Shown: positions 16,721 to 26,500, counted from the first letter of the stretch. The stretch: DNA of 64,000 bases from CAWVSB01 sp036960375 (GCA_036960375.1 JBALVY010000001.1:248001-312000); one strand, 5' to 3'. The notes: generated from the sequence alone by a model not told the origin. A program made the numbers and translations.

Positions 16721-18807
16721 TGAATACTCGAGATTTACTCATTGAAATCGGTACCGAAGAACTCCCTCCCAAAGCACTTTATGCATTAGGCGAATCTTTT
16801 CATCAGAGCGTATGTAGAAGCCTCGATGAAAAAAAGCTGAGCTATAAGAATAGCCGCTGGTTTGCATCTCCCCGCCGCCTCGCTATTTTAATAAATGACT
16901 TAGTTGAAAAAGCGCCAGACCAAAATCTCGAAGTCCTGGGCCCTCCGGTTGCCATTGCCTTTGATAGCGAGGGGCAGGCAAGCAAAGCTGCCATTGCCTT
17001 CGCCAGGAAAAACGGCCTTGATGTGAATGCACTGGAAACCAAGGACACAGAGAAAGGCGAGCGCCTGGTTTACCGCCACACCGCTGCCGGCGTATCAACC
17101 AGTTCAGTCATCGCAGATATCACCGAGCAAGCACTCGCCAGCCTGCCTATCCCCAAGCGGATGCGCTGGGGCGCCAGTCGTGTGGAGTTTGTCCGACCGG
17201 CACACTGGATTGTATTACTCTTTGGCGAGGAAACGATTCCAGGCAGTATCTTAGGCATCAACAGTGACAACCGCAGTCGTGGTCACCGCTTTCACTGCAC
17301 CAACGAAATACGTTTCAATCGCGCTGCAGATTATGAGTCGGTGATGGAACAAGCCTATGTTATCGCCGATTTCCAACGCCGGCAAAACCTGGTCAAAACG
17401 CTGATCGAAGAGCAGGCGGCCAAACTGGGCGCCCAGGCGGTTATAGACAGTGAATTACTCAATGAGGTTACCGCTTTAGTTGAATGGCCGGTAGCACTGA
17501 CAGGAAATTTCGAACATCGTTTTCTTGAGGTACCTGCTGAAGCACTAATTTCCTCGATGTCAGAACATCAAAAGTATTTCCATGTGGTTGATAAGACCGG
17601 ACAGTTACTGCCTCATTTTATATTTGTCGCAAACCTGGAGTCGAGTGACCCCGCTCAAGTGATTGCTGGAAACGAACGCGTTATTCGTCCACGTCTGGCC
17701 GATGCGGCATTCTTTTTTGAAATGGACAAAAAACAAAGCCTCGCTTCTCGCTGCGATAAACTAAAGTCTGTTGTTTTCCAGAAAGACCTTGGCACCGTTT
17801 GGGATAAAAGCCAGCGGGTGGCGCATCTCGCGCGCACCATCGCTGCCACCGTCGGCTCAAATGCCGACGAAGCAGGGCGTGCCGCGGAACTGGCCAAAGC
17901 TGACCTAGTGTCCGATATGGTACAGGAATTCGACAAGATGCAAGGCATAGCGGGTAGTTACTATGCGCTGAATGATGGGGAACCCGGTGCTGTCGTTGAG
18001 GCTATAGCCGAACAATACCTGCCCAAATATGCCGGAGATGATTTACCACACACTGCAGCCGGCATGATCATTTCTTTAGCAGACCGAATTGACACAATTG
18101 TCGGTATTTTTGGTATCAACCAGGCACCTACCGGCTCCAAAGATCCCTTTGCCCTGCGCCGTAATGCATTGGCTGTGATACGGATAATTGCTGAAAAATC
18201 ACTATTTCAGATCAATCTAAATAACTTACTGGCCGAGGCCTGCTTTGCGCTGGGTGACAAAGTTAAAAACCCCAATGTCGTGGCACAAGTCAGTGAATTT
18301 CTGTTCGATCGCTATCGAGCCATTTATCAAGAGCGCGGTATCGCGACAGACACAGTTATCGCAGTACAGGCCGCCGTACAAGGCAGTGACACGCATAACC
18401 CGGCGGATGTTGGCTTACGTATCTCGGCAGTTGAAGATTTTCGACAGCTGGCACAAGCTGAAGCGCTGGCCGCAGCCAATAAACGAGTTGCCAATATCCT
18501 TGCTAAACAGGGTGAGGGCATAGCGGTAGCAGCCGTCGATATCCAGCTCTTCGAAAATGATGCTGAAAAGGATTTGTTTCAACAACTGGAGTCTCTTGAT
18601 GGAACAGTCGCCGCGTTAGTGTCCGAGCAGAATTATACTGAGGCGCTTAAGCAGCTAGCCTGCCTGAAAGAACCGGTCGATTTATTCTTTGAAGAAGTCA
18701 TGGTTATGACCGACGATATTGCCGTGCGCAGTAACCGTATTAATCTGTTGCGCAGACTCAGTGCCCAGTTCATGAAAATTGCCGATATTTCTCAACTGCA
18801 AATCTAG
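16720..18807 (+). CDS. glyS: Glycyl-tRNA synthetase beta subunit
   Basis: The 695-residue beta subunit binds tRNA-Gly and carries the anticodon-binding domain at its C-terminus. It starts LLIEIGTEELPPKAL, the well-known N-terminus of the family, and contains RMRWGASRVEFVRPAHWIV and the HD-like region DLPHTAAGMIISLADRIDTIVGIF. I chose ATG 16720, preceded by a strong GGAGGAGGG, over an in-frame ATG at 16702. It is followed by a 72-base gap and plsC; the gmhB gene found here in Pseudomonas is absent. Confidence 0.97.
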   Translation: MNTRDLLIEIGTEELPPKALYALGESFHQSVCRSLDEKKLSYKNSRWFASPRRLAILINDLVEKAPDQNLEVLGPPVAIAFDSEGQASKAAIAFARKNGLDVNALETKDTEKGERLVYRHTAAGVSTSSVIADITEQALASLPIPKRMRWGASRVEFVRPAHWIVLLFGEETIPGSILGINSDNRSRGHRFHCTNEIRFNRAADYESVMEQAYVIADFQRRQNLVKTLIEEQAAKLGAQAVIDSELLNEVTALVEWPVALTGNFEHRFLEVPAEALISSMSEHQKYFHVVDKTGQLLPHFIFVANLESSDPAQVIAGNERVIRPRLADAAFFFEMDKKQSLASRCDKLKSVVFQKDLGTVWDKSQRVAHLARTIAATVGSNADEAGRAAELAKADLVSDMVQEFDKMQGIAGSYYALNDGEPGAVVEAIAEQYLPKYAGDDLPHTAAGMIISLADRIDTIVGIFGINQAPTGSKDPFALRRNALAVIRIIAEKSLFQINLNNLLAEACFALGDKVKNPNVVAQVSEFLFDRYRAIYQERGIATDTVIAVQAAVQGSDTHNPADVGLRISAVEDFRQLAQAEALAAANKRVANILAKQGEGIAVAAVDIQLFENDAEKDLFQQLESLDGTVAALVSEQNYTEALKQLACLKEPVDLFFEEVMVMTDDIAVRSNRINLLRRLSAQFMKIADISQLQI

Positions 18808-18879
18808 TCGACTGAGGCTACACTGGTAGATGGGGTATCCGGCCCTAAAACCAAGGCCATAACAAGGAAACTGAGTTCT

Positions 18880-19605
18880 ATGGCGACACCGTTACTTTGG
18901 CTGCGCAGTCTGGTGTTTTATATCGGCTTCGGAGTCACCACCTTCTGGTTCGGCACCACCAGTTTATTGATCTTCTGGCTGCCATACCGAATACGCGCAG
19001 CGTATATACTCCTGTGGAATCGCCTGGTGGTATGGTGGCTAATGGTTTGCTGCGGCATAAACTTTAAAGTTACCGGATTAAATTGCCTAAATGAAAGGCC
19101 TATGGTGATAGTAAGTAATCACCAATCGAATTGGGAGACCTTTTTCCTACAACAGCATTTCCGCCCGGTAGCCACCATACTCAAGCATGAATTACTCAAC
19201 CTGCCTTTCTTTGGTTGGGGGCTGCGGCAAATGCGGCCTATCGCTATTGATCGTGGCTCACCTAAAGAATCAATGCGTCAAATGCTACGCCAGGGGAAAT
19301 TGCGTCTCGACCAGGGTTTGTCGGTGCTGGTCTTTCCTGAGGGTACACGCAAGGAGGCGGGCTCCCCTATACGATTTGCACGGGGCGGTGCAGGCTTAGC
19401 CGTCTACGCGGATGTAGACGTTCTCCCCGTGGCACACAATGCCGGCTACTTTTGGCCTAACGGACAGTTCATAAAACGACCGGGTACTATTGAAGTTGCC
19501 ATTGGCCCTATTCTCAAGCAACAGGGGCACACCGCGGCTGAATTAAATAAGCAGGCGAAAGAGTGGGTAGAAAATGCTTTGGCTGAAATGGATACTGCTA
19601 AATAG
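18880..19605 (+). CDS. plsC: 1-acyl-sn-glycerol-3-phosphate acyltransferase
   Basis: The 241-residue membrane-bound enzyme transfers an acyl chain to lysophosphatidic acid to make phosphatidic acid. It has N-terminal hydrophobic segments (about 8-60), the catalytic NHQSNWE (80-86, H-X4-D variant with E86), the substrate motif FPEGTR (152-157), and a proline-containing motif near PVAHNAGYFWP. Note that the usual aspartate of HX4D is glutamate here (HQSNWE), which is an accepted variant in related enzymes. It is the last gene before the terminator facing gyrB. Confidence 0.9.
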   Translation: MATPLLWLRSLVFYIGFGVTTFWFGTTSLLIFWLPYRIRAAYILLWNRLVVWWLMVCCGINFKVTGLNCLNERPMVIVSNHQSNWETFFLQQHFRPVATILKHELLNLPFFGWGLRQMRPIAIDRGSPKESMRQMLRQGKLRLDQGLSVLVFPEGTRKEAGSPIRFARGGAGLAVYADVDVLPVAHNAGYFWPNGQFIKRPGTIEVAIGPILKQQGHTAAELNKQAKEWVENALAEMDTAK

Positions 19606-19620
19606 CCGAAGTCTAATAAT

Positions 19621-19663
19621 CAGCCATAAAAAAGCCAGCATATAGCTGGCTTTTTTATGGCTG
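19621..19663. terminator. Bidirectional intrinsic terminator between plsC and gyrB
   Basis: A perfect 19-base-pair inverted repeat with a 5-base loop (ATATA). The inner GC-rich part GCCAGC/GCTGGC is flanked by six A on the left and six T on the right, so the hairpin plus U run works for both the rightward plsC and leftward gyrB transcripts. Confidence 0.93.
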
Positions 19664-19698
19664 TCATTCGAGGTTGCACTGCATAATGCAGCGACGCC

Positions 19699-22119
19699 CT
19701 AAATATCCAGATTTGCGACAGACAGCGCATTGGTTTCAATAAACTCACGTCGGGGCTCTACATGATCACCCATCAAGGTAGTAAAGATTTGATCGGCAGC
19801 AATGGCATCCTCAATGGTTACCTGTAACATACGGCGAGATTGAGGGTCCATCGTGGTATCCCATAATTGCTCTGGATTCATTTCACCCAGGCCTTTATAG
19901 CGTTGGATATAGAACCCTCGCTTTGCTTCTTTCATTAGCCAATCAAGGGCTTCTTCAAAGGCCTCTACCGTAAGTGAGCGCTCACCTCTCTTGACGAAGG
20001 CACCCTCTTCCAGTAAACCTTGAAGGCTATCACCTAAATCCGCTATAGCGCGATATTCACCAGAGCCAAAGAACTCGTGATTAATGGCGTAATCACGAGG
20101 CACACCATGGGCAGTAATTGTGATCAAAGGCGCCCACAAATCACGCTCTTCAGACTTCTGCGCTACCACCTGATAACGGTGACTACCTGACGAACCATTA
20201 CCGATATTATTTAGGGCTAGCTCTAAGGCTTCGCTCCAGCTCGATACAGTAGACTGGCTCTCCAAGTCGGTTGCCTGGAGGCGATCCAGCTTTAACATGA
20301 CGTTAAGCGCCTCTGGCGGGTATAAACGGGATAGTCTATCAATGACGGCCATAACGCTACGATATTGGTTAACTAATGCCTCTAAGCCCTCACCACTGAT
20401 TCCTGGAGCATCCGCATTAACGTGAAGAGAGCCGTTCTCTAACGCTGTTTGGGTTAGAAACTGGGTCAGTGCTTCATCATCCTTCAGGTATTGCTCCTGT
20501 TTGCCCTTGCTGATTTTGTAGAGTGGCGGCTGGGCAATATAAATATGTCCGCGCTCTACCAACTCCAGCATCTGCCGGAAGAAAAACGTTAATAGTAATG
20601 TGCGTATGTGTGATCCATCGACGTCAGCATCCGTCATAATAATGATTTGGTGATAACGTAGTTTATCGGGATTGAATTCTTCATTGCCTATACCACAACC
20701 CAGCGCGGTAACAATGGTACCGACCTCCTGAGATGAGATCATTTTATCAAAACGCGCCTTTTCAACATTCAGAATTTTACCTTTAAGTGGCAAAATCGCC
20801 TGGTGTTTTCGATCTCTACCCTGCTTGGCTGATCCGCCTGCAGAATCTCCCTCCACTAGGTATATTTCAGAAAGAGCGGGGTCTTTTTCCTGACAATCAG
20901 CCAATTTACCAGGTAAACCTGCAATATCCAGCGCACCTTTACGACGAGTCATTTCTCTCGCTTTACGAGCGGCTTCTCTGGCTCGCGCGGCATCCAACAT
21001 TTTTTGTACAACCAGCTTGGCCTCACCGGGGTTCTCTATAAGATAATCACCAAACAACTTGCCCATAGCCTGCTCGACAGCGGTTTTGACCTCTGAAGAC
21101 ACCAGCTTATCCTTGGTTTGCGATGAGAACTTGGGGTCTGGTACTTTAACGGAAACTATTGCCGTTAAGCCTTCACGGGCATCATCTCCAGAAGCATTTA
21201 CCTTATCTCTTTTGCCCATACCTTCACGCTCTATATAAGCGTTCAAACTACGGGTCAGCGCTGATCGAAAGCCCGCTAAATGTGTGCCCCCATCCCGTTG
21301 AGGGATATTATTGGTATAGCAGAACAGATTCTCTTGATATCCGTCATTCCACTGTAATGCCACTTCAACACCGACATCATCCTGCATAGTCGATACGTGG
21401 AAAATTTTATTAACTGTCGTTTTGTTTTGATTCAAGTATTCAACAAAGGCATACAAACCACCCTCATAGCGGTACTCATCCTCCCTACCGCTGCGCTCAT
21501 CCTTAAGATAAATACCCACGCCAGAATTAAGGAACGACAACTCTCTAAGTCGTTTTGCCAGAATATCAAAATGAAATTCGATATTGGTGAAGGTATCTTT
21601 CGACGGTTTAAACGTCACCTCAGTACCAGTACGCTGTGTCTCACCCACAACAGCCAGCGGCGCCTGAGGTACCCCGTGACGATAGATCTGCTCGAACACC
21701 TTGCCTCCGCGACGAATCGTCAGCTTTAGTTCCTCAGAGAGCGCATTAACAACAGAAACGCCAACCCCATGAAGCCCGCCAGAAACTTTGTAAGTATTGT
21801 CATCAAACTTTCCGCCAGCATGAAGCACCGTCATGATTACTTCAGCAGCCGAAACGCCTTCTTCATGAATTTCTGTGGGGATTCCACGACCATCGTCTGA
21901 AACAGTGACTGTTTCATTAGGGTGAATAACAATATTAATTGTAGAGCAGTGACCTGCTAATGCCTCGTCGATAGAGTTATCTACAATTTCAAACACCATA
22001 TGGTGTAAACCAGAGCCGTCATCCGTATCACCAATATACATACCGGGGCGTTTACGTACTGCATCCAAACCCTTTAATACCTTGATACTCGAGGAATCGT
22101 ACTCGTGCTCTTCGCTCAT
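19699..22119 (-). CDS. gyrB: DNA gyrase subunit B
   Basis: The 806-residue ATPase subunit of gyrase introduces negative supercoils with GyrA. It shows the GHKL ATPase domain (VDNSIDEALAG at 46-56, DDGRGIP at 75-81, GGLHGVG at 114-120), the TOPRIM motifs EGDSAGGS (423-430) and DADVDGSHIRTLLL, and the extra insert of about 165 residues near the C-terminal end seen in Gram-negative GyrB. GGAG lies before the ATG. It ends the dnaA-dnaN-recF-gyrB cluster. Confidence 0.99.
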   Translation of the reverse strand: MSEEHEYDSSSIKVLKGLDAVRKRPGMYIGDTDDGSGLHHMVFEIVDNSIDEALAGHCSTINIVIHPNETVTVSDDGRGIPTEIHEEGVSAAEVIMTVLHAGGKFDDNTYKVSGGLHGVGVSVVNALSEELKLTIRRGGKVFEQIYRHGVPQAPLAVVGETQRTGTEVTFKPSKDTFTNIEFHFDILAKRLRELSFLNSGVGIYLKDERSGREDEYRYEGGLYAFVEYLNQNKTTVNKIFHVSTMQDDVGVEVALQWNDGYQENLFCYTNNIPQRDGGTHLAGFRSALTRSLNAYIEREGMGKRDKVNASGDDAREGLTAIVSVKVPDPKFSSQTKDKLVSSEVKTAVEQAMGKLFGDYLIENPGEAKLVVQKMLDAARAREAARKAREMTRRKGALDIAGLPGKLADCQEKDPALSEIYLVEGDSAGGSAKQGRDRKHQAILPLKGKILNVEKARFDKMISSQEVGTIVTALGCGIGNEEFNPDKLRYHQIIIMTDADVDGSHIRTLLLTFFFRQMLELVERGHIYIAQPPLYKISKGKQEQYLKDDEALTQFLTQTALENGSLHVNADAPGISGEGLEALVNQYRSVMAVIDRLSRLYPPEALNVMLKLDRLQATDLESQSTVSSWSEALELALNNIGNGSSGSHRYQVVAQKSEERDLWAPLITITAHGVPRDYAINHEFFGSGEYRAIADLGDSLQGLLEEGAFVKRGERSLTVEAFEEALDWLMKEAKRGFYIQRYKGLGEMNPEQLWDTTMDPQSRRMLQVTIEDAIAADQIFTTLMGDHVEPRREFIETNALSVANLDI

Positions 22120-22154
22120 TTTATCTCCACTGGGACAACGTCAAGCTGCCCTTA

Positions 22155-23255
22155 TTAGCTGTTATCTTCGTTAATCTGTCCGTGTTCCACGTGGAACACT
22201 GCAACCTGGCTCGGACTATCAAAAATCGCTAGTAACTCGTTTTTGTCCACCCCAGTAATAAAACTTTGGCAATTCATCGACAATAACAGATTAATCAGTC
22301 GAATCCTGTGCCTGGCATCCAGCTCAGCTGGCAGGTCATCTATTAAATAAACACAGGGTTCACCGGCCAACTGTTCTAGTAATTTACCCTGACTAAGGCG
22401 CAGTGCCGCAACCACCAACTTCTGCTGCCCCCGGGATAATATGTCACCTGCATTATAGCCACCAGTCTTAAGGCGCATATCGGCTCGATGGGGGCCAAAT
22501 TGCGTATAACCTAATTGTTCATCTCGACTTCGGGATTTATCGAAAACTTCGGCCAATGTAGATTTGGTATCCCAACCCTTGTAATAGGAAAGCCGTATCG
22601 GCGGCATAGCATCGGATAATGTCGCCAGTACTGATTGAAATATAGGCTCAAATTCAGTCAAATAGCTCTGCCGTAAGCCGTCTATTTCAGTACCTACCTC
22701 AATAATTTCTCGATTCCAAGGCGATATTTCCGTCTCCGCTATTCTATCACGACGAAGCAAAGAATTTCTTTGTTTAAGAGCGCGCTGTAAACGCCTCCAA
22801 AGCTCCAGGAAACTATGTTCCACGTGGAACACACCCCAATCCAACATCTGCCTACGCAGCTTGGGGCTACCTGTCAGCAACAAAAAACCGTCTGAGTTCA
22901 ACACCTGAAGAGGTATTTTTTTAGCTAGCTCTGAAAGATTGCGCGCTGTTTCGCCATCCATCCGTACTAGAGTATCGCCGGAAAGCGCTTTCTTGATACC
23001 TAACTTGGAGTTGCGCCCGGCTAAGGAGGTAACTTCTCCATAGATGACGCAGTGCTGTGCATCGTGATTAATCACCGGTTTAATTCGGGTGCCGCGAAAG
23101 GAGCGGCCCAGTGCCAGTATATGAAAGCACTCCAGTAATGACGTCTTGCCACTGCCATTACTACCGTAAATAAGGTTGATCGGCTTATCGATTTCCAGAG
23201 TTGCATTGCGAATGTTTCGAACATCCGCAACTACAACTCGATTAATAAATGCCAT
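22155..23255 (-). CDS. recF: DNA replication and repair protein RecF
   Basis: The 366-residue SMC-like ATPase helps load RecA at gaps. Walker A is GSNGSGKTS (31-39), the signature region lies at ILSRGQQKLVVAALRLSQGK, and Walker B at CVYLIDDLPAELD. The gene carries two perfect parS sites, which force the peptide VFHVEH twice (residues about 142-147 and 353-358). The second is at the very C-terminal end after the conserved domain. It sits 35 bases before gyrB and 24 bases after dnaN. Confidence 0.98.
   Translation of the reverse strand: MAFINRVVVADVRNIRNATLEIDKPINLIYGSNGSGKTSLLECFHILALGRSFRGTRIKPVINHDAQHCVIYGEVTSLAGRNSKLGIKKALSGDTLVRMDGETARNLSELAKKIPLQVLNSDGFLLLTGSPKLRRQMLDWGVFHVEHSFLELWRRLQRALKQRNSLLRRDRIAETEISPWNREIIEVGTEIDGLRQSYLTEFEPIFQSVLATLSDAMPPIRLSYYKGWDTKSTLAEVFDKSRSRDEQLGYTQFGPHRADMRLKTGGYNAGDILSRGQQKLVVAALRLSQGKLLEQLAGEPCVYLIDDLPAELDARHRIRLINLLLSMNCQSFITGVDKNELLAIFDSPSQVAVFHVEHGQINEDNS
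22183..22198. other. parS site 1 (ParB binding), in the 3' end of recF
   Basis: TGTTCCACGTGGAACA is a perfect 16-base palindrome identical to the Pseudomonas-type parS core that chromosomal ParB binds. The matching parA and parB genes are at 34.2-35.9 kb. It overlaps the recF codons for residues about 353-358. Confidence 0.92.
22816..22831. other. parS site 2 (ParB binding), inside recF
   Basis: A second identical TGTTCCACGTGGAACA, 633 bases from the first and likewise in the recF reading frame giving VFHVEH. Two close, perfect sites near the origin are typical of the nucleation cluster for ParB spreading and condensin loading. Confidence 0.92.
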
Positions 23256-23279
23256 GGAGGAGGGAGTTAGAGAAGATTC

Positions 23280-24380
23280 TTACAGGCGCATGGGCATTAC
23301 AACATACAGAGAGCTACCGTCTTCGCTGTCTTCCAATAGCGCGCTGCTATTGGAATCAGAAAGCGACATTTTGATATTCTCCCCCTGCACGACACTCATG
23401 ACATCGAGTAAATAGCTCACATTGAAACCAATTTCCAAGGGCTCATAGCTATACTCAATGGCTACCACATCTTCCGCCTCTTCCTGCTCGGGATTATTTG
23501 CCTTAATGCTCAGCTCATTATCAGCAAACTGCATACGAATACCGCGATATTTTTCATTTGAAAGAATCGCCGCCCGGGTTAATGCCTGGCGTAATTCGCC
23601 TCTCTTGGCGATAACCTCTCTAGTGGTCCCGCGAGGTAAAACCCGCTCATAATCCGGAAATTTCCCGTCGACCAACTTGGAGGTAAAAGAAAAGTCTTCG
23701 GTTGTAGCTCTTAAATGCGTATCACCCAAAGAAAGTTGAATCTCTTCATTTTCTGCCAGAAGAAGGCGCGCCAGCTCCAATACACCCTTGCGCGGCAAGA
23801 TCACCTGCTTTTCGCCATCAACCGTCACATTCTCTTCTGTTGATAAGGCCAACCGGTGCCCGTCGGTAGCGACGACTCGAAATTGATTGTTTTTGATTTC
23901 CCACAGCATGCCGTTAAGATAATAACGTACATCCTGCTGGGCCATACCAAAGGCGGTGGCATCAATCAGCTTTTTCAACTGACCCTGTTTTACGGAGAAT
24001 GAAAGGGATGCTTGCCCCTCTTCTATATTAGGAAACTCACTGGCTGGCAATGTAGACAAGGTAAATCGACTACGGCCACATTTGATTACAGCGCGCTGAT
24101 CCTCTACCGCAAAATCAATCGTGCTACCGTCGGGTAAAGATTTGACAATATCTACCAACTTACGCGCCGGAACCGTAACCTCACCCTCTGAGGCTGATTC
24201 TTCTACCGTAACTCGACCCAGTAGCTCTACCTCCAGGTCTGTACCCGTCAGTGACAACTGACCTCCCTCAAGGCTAATTAATACATTGGCAAGAATTGGC
24301 AATGTCTGACGGCGCTCAACCACACCGGCCACCAGGTTCAACGGTGTCAACAAAGTTTCCCGAGAAATAGAGAATTTCAT
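23280..24380 (-). CDS. dnaN: DNA polymerase III beta sliding clamp
   Basis: The 366-residue protein forms the ring-shaped dimer that holds polymerase III on DNA. It begins MKFSISRETLLTPLNLVAGVVERRQTLPILANV and ends in VVMPMRL, the conserved C-terminus that closes the ring and binds client peptides. Length and position between dnaA and recF are standard. Confidence 0.99.
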   Translation of the reverse strand: MKFSISRETLLTPLNLVAGVVERRQTLPILANVLISLEGGQLSLTGTDLEVELLGRVTVEESASEGEVTVPARKLVDIVKSLPDGSTIDFAVEDQRAVIKCGRSRFTLSTLPASEFPNIEEGQASLSFSVKQGQLKKLIDATAFGMAQQDVRYYLNGMLWEIKNNQFRVVATDGHRLALSTEENVTVDGEKQVILPRKGVLELARLLLAENEEIQLSLGDTHLRATTEDFSFTSKLVDGKFPDYERVLPRGTTREVIAKRGELRQALTRAAILSNEKYRGIRMQFADNELSIKANNPEQEEAEDVVAIEYSYEPLEIGFNVSYLLDVMSVVQGENIKMSLSDSNSSALLEDSEDGSSLYVVMPMRL

Positions 24381-24436
24381 AAAGGCCTTTTTCCTTATTT
24401 TATCTATATATAGTAGCTGGCTTTTTGCCTATCTTA

Positions 24437-25864
24437 TCAGGTTGTGAGAGTACGTATCAGGTTTTGATAGTCTTCCCCGATGTCTACTGTTGTCTCTCGC
24501 AACTCTTTTATTTTACGACATGCATGCAGCACAGTGGTATGGTCTCTGCCGCCAAACGCCTCACCAATTTCAGGCAGACTATGATTAGTCAATTCCTTGG
24601 ACAAAGCCATCGCTACTTGACGTGGGCGAGCCACTGATCGAGTTCGTCGCTTGGATAAAAGATCTGCCAGTTTGATTTTATAATACTCTGCAACAGTGCG
24701 CTGAATATTGTCCACGCTGACCTGCTTATTTTGCAGGGCCAGTAAATCTTTTAACGATTCTTTAATCAGAGGAATATCTATTTCTTTCCCCATGAAGTGA
24801 GCACTTGCTATCACTCTCTTCAGTGCACCCTCTAGCTCTCTTACATTTGATCTGACTCTTTGCGCTATAAAAAATGCAGCCTCCGGGGGCAGTTTTATTT
24901 TAGACTGATCCGCCTTTTTCATCAAAATTGCAACCCGAGTTTCAAGCTCGGGAGGCTCTACCGCAACAGTCAAACCCCATCCAAAGCGGGACTTTAGCCG
25001 TTCTTCAAGACCCTTTATTTCTTTGGGGTAGCGATCACAAGTAAGAATCACCTGCTGGCCACCTTCAAGCAGAGCATTAAAGGTATGGAAAAACTCTTCC
25101 TGCGATCGCTCTTTGTTAGCAAAGAACTGAATATCATCTATTAGCAGGGCGTCCACAGAACGATAGTAACGTTTGAATTCATTAATCGCATTCAACTGTA
25201 TGGCTTTAACCATATCAGCAACAAAGCGCTCCGAATGAAGATAAACAATTCGAGCATCCGGCTTCTGCGCCAATAATTCATTTCCTACGGCATGCATCAG
25301 GTGGGTTTTACCCAAGCCCACTCCGCCATATATAAACAAGGGGTTGTATGACCCGCCATAAGAGCCGCCAGGGTTATTCGCTACCTGTCGAGCAGCTGCA
25401 AGAGCCAATTGATTCGACTTGCCCTCTATGAAGCTATCAAAGGTATATTGCGGTATCAGCGAGCTGGCATGATTTATCCCACCATCTACCTTAACTTGAC
25501 GAGCAGGCACCGTAGACAACACCGGCTTACCGATACGGGCCACTACCACTTCTGGGCGGCTAACACTGGTATTAGTGGATTGACGCCTTTGATCAATAAA
25601 TCGATCAACCATCTCTTGTTGCTGACTACCTATATCAACCGTTACTTGCATGATTTGCTGGTCGCTTAAATCCTGCATCAACTCACTAATACGCGAGAGG
25701 AATTTATCTACCACCCAATCTTTCACAAAGCGATTTGGAGCCAACAGACAGAGGCCATCATCACCAGCTTTGGCGATCAAGGGTCTTATCCAGGTATTAA
25801 ACTGTTGTGCTGGAAGCTCTTCTTGCAAAAAACCCATACACTCCTGCCAGGTCTTTTCAGGCAC
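24437..25864 (-). CDS. dnaA: Chromosomal replication initiator protein DnaA
   Basis: The 475-residue initiator opens oriC. Domain I begins PEKTWQECMGFLQEELPAQQFNTWIRPL. The AAA+ core has Walker A GGVGLGKTH (180-188) and Walker B DDIQFF (243-248). Domain IV has the DnaA signature GGRDHTTVLHA (438-448) that reads the DnaA box. A longer frame reaches 25984, but GTG 25864 gives the family N-terminus and has AGGGA seven bases upstream, so I place the start there. The upstream region holds DnaA boxes, consistent with autoregulation. Confidence 0.97.
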   Translation of the reverse strand: MPEKTWQECMGFLQEELPAQQFNTWIRPLIAKAGDDGLCLLAPNRFVKDWVVDKFLSRISELMQDLSDQQIMQVTVDIGSQQQEMVDRFIDQRRQSTNTSVSRPEVVVARIGKPVLSTVPARQVKVDGGINHASSLIPQYTFDSFIEGKSNQLALAAARQVANNPGGSYGGSYNPLFIYGGVGLGKTHLMHAVGNELLAQKPDARIVYLHSERFVADMVKAIQLNAINEFKRYYRSVDALLIDDIQFFANKERSQEEFFHTFNALLEGGQQVILTCDRYPKEIKGLEERLKSRFGWGLTVAVEPPELETRVAILMKKADQSKIKLPPEAAFFIAQRVRSNVRELEGALKRVIASAHFMGKEIDIPLIKESLKDLLALQNKQVSVDNIQRTVAEYYKIKLADLLSKRRTRSVARPRQVAMALSKELTNHSLPEIGEAFGGRDHTTVLHACRKIKELRETTVDIGEDYQNLIRTLTT

Positions 25865-25984
25865 GATGGTATCCCTAATGATTATTTTCGGCGAAATATT
25901 GCCAATTGCCTTTATTGTTACTGCTTTTTGTAAAGTGTACACAAATGCCGTCACACCACACCAAATAATGGCCTGTTTCAGCAC

Positions 25985-26244
25985 CGAAGCTATAGGTTAT
26001 CCACAATAAAACCGCATTGCCATCTTTATTTGCAGTATTTTTTAAGTCATTGAAAAAAATGAACAATTTAGAATATTCTACTATTTACACCCACAGAAAA
26101 CCCCGATATTAAGTTATCCACACGTTACTGTTGATATCCCCCTTGATAAGCTGTGTATAACATAATAAAAGCCCGTTTTATCTAATACCCGGACAGATAA
26201 TTAGAAAAAAAACACAGCTTTCTTCATTATTGGCATAATAGACG
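25985..26244. other. Candidate oriC between dnaA and rpmH
   Basis: The 472-base gap from the dnaA start (25864) to rpmH (26337) has no gene. It holds perfect DnaA boxes TTATCCACA at 25997-26005 and 26114-26122, and TTATACACA on the minus strand at 26152-26160. Between and beside them lie AT-rich stretches (26025-26095 and 26155-26240) that could unwind. The dnaA-rpmH gap is a known origin position in Pseudomonas. The boxes may also, or only, regulate dnaA. No clusters of GATC are seen. Confidence 0.7.
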
Positions 26245-26273
26245 TTGAATTACTGGCTCAAATTCACTAAAAT
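26245..26273 (+). promoter_or_regulatory. Putative sigma-70 promoter of rpmH-rnpA
   Basis: TTGAAT (26245-26250), a 17-base spacer and TAAAAT (26268-26273) form a good sigma-70 pattern 63 bases before the rpmH start. It sits at the right edge of the DnaA-box region. Confidence 0.65.
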
Positions 26274-26336
26274 CCGCCCTCTTTTTTTCAAGGCTCCCCG
26301 CATGGGAAGTCCGAAGTACAAACACGAGTTAAAGTC

Positions 26337-26471
26337 ATGAAAAGAACATTCCAGCCCAGTGTAATAAAACGCAAGCGTACTCACGGTTTTCGTGCTCGTA
26401 TGGCCACTAAAGGCGGCCGTGCGGTTATTAATCGTCGTCGCGCTAAAGGTCGTAAGGTACTGTCTGCCTAA
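26337..26471 (+). CDS. rpmH: 50S ribosomal protein L34
   Basis: The 44-residue, very basic protein starts MKRTFQPSVIKRKRTHGFRA and ends RRRAKGRKVLSA, the near-invariant sequence of L34, a component of the large subunit. The gene is the first rightward gene after the dnaA-side origin and precedes rnpA by 29 bases, the standard pair. Confidence 0.99.
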   Translation: MKRTFQPSVIKRKRTHGFRARMATKGGRAVINRRRAKGRKVLSA

Positions 26472-26500
26472 GTCAGCTGAATTCTGGCAAGGCTCAGGCC

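Noticed and set aside
25865..25984. A 40-residue N-terminal extension of DnaA
   Set aside because: The extra stretch has no resemblance to DnaA, lies in the control region, and GTG 25864 has its own ribosome site.
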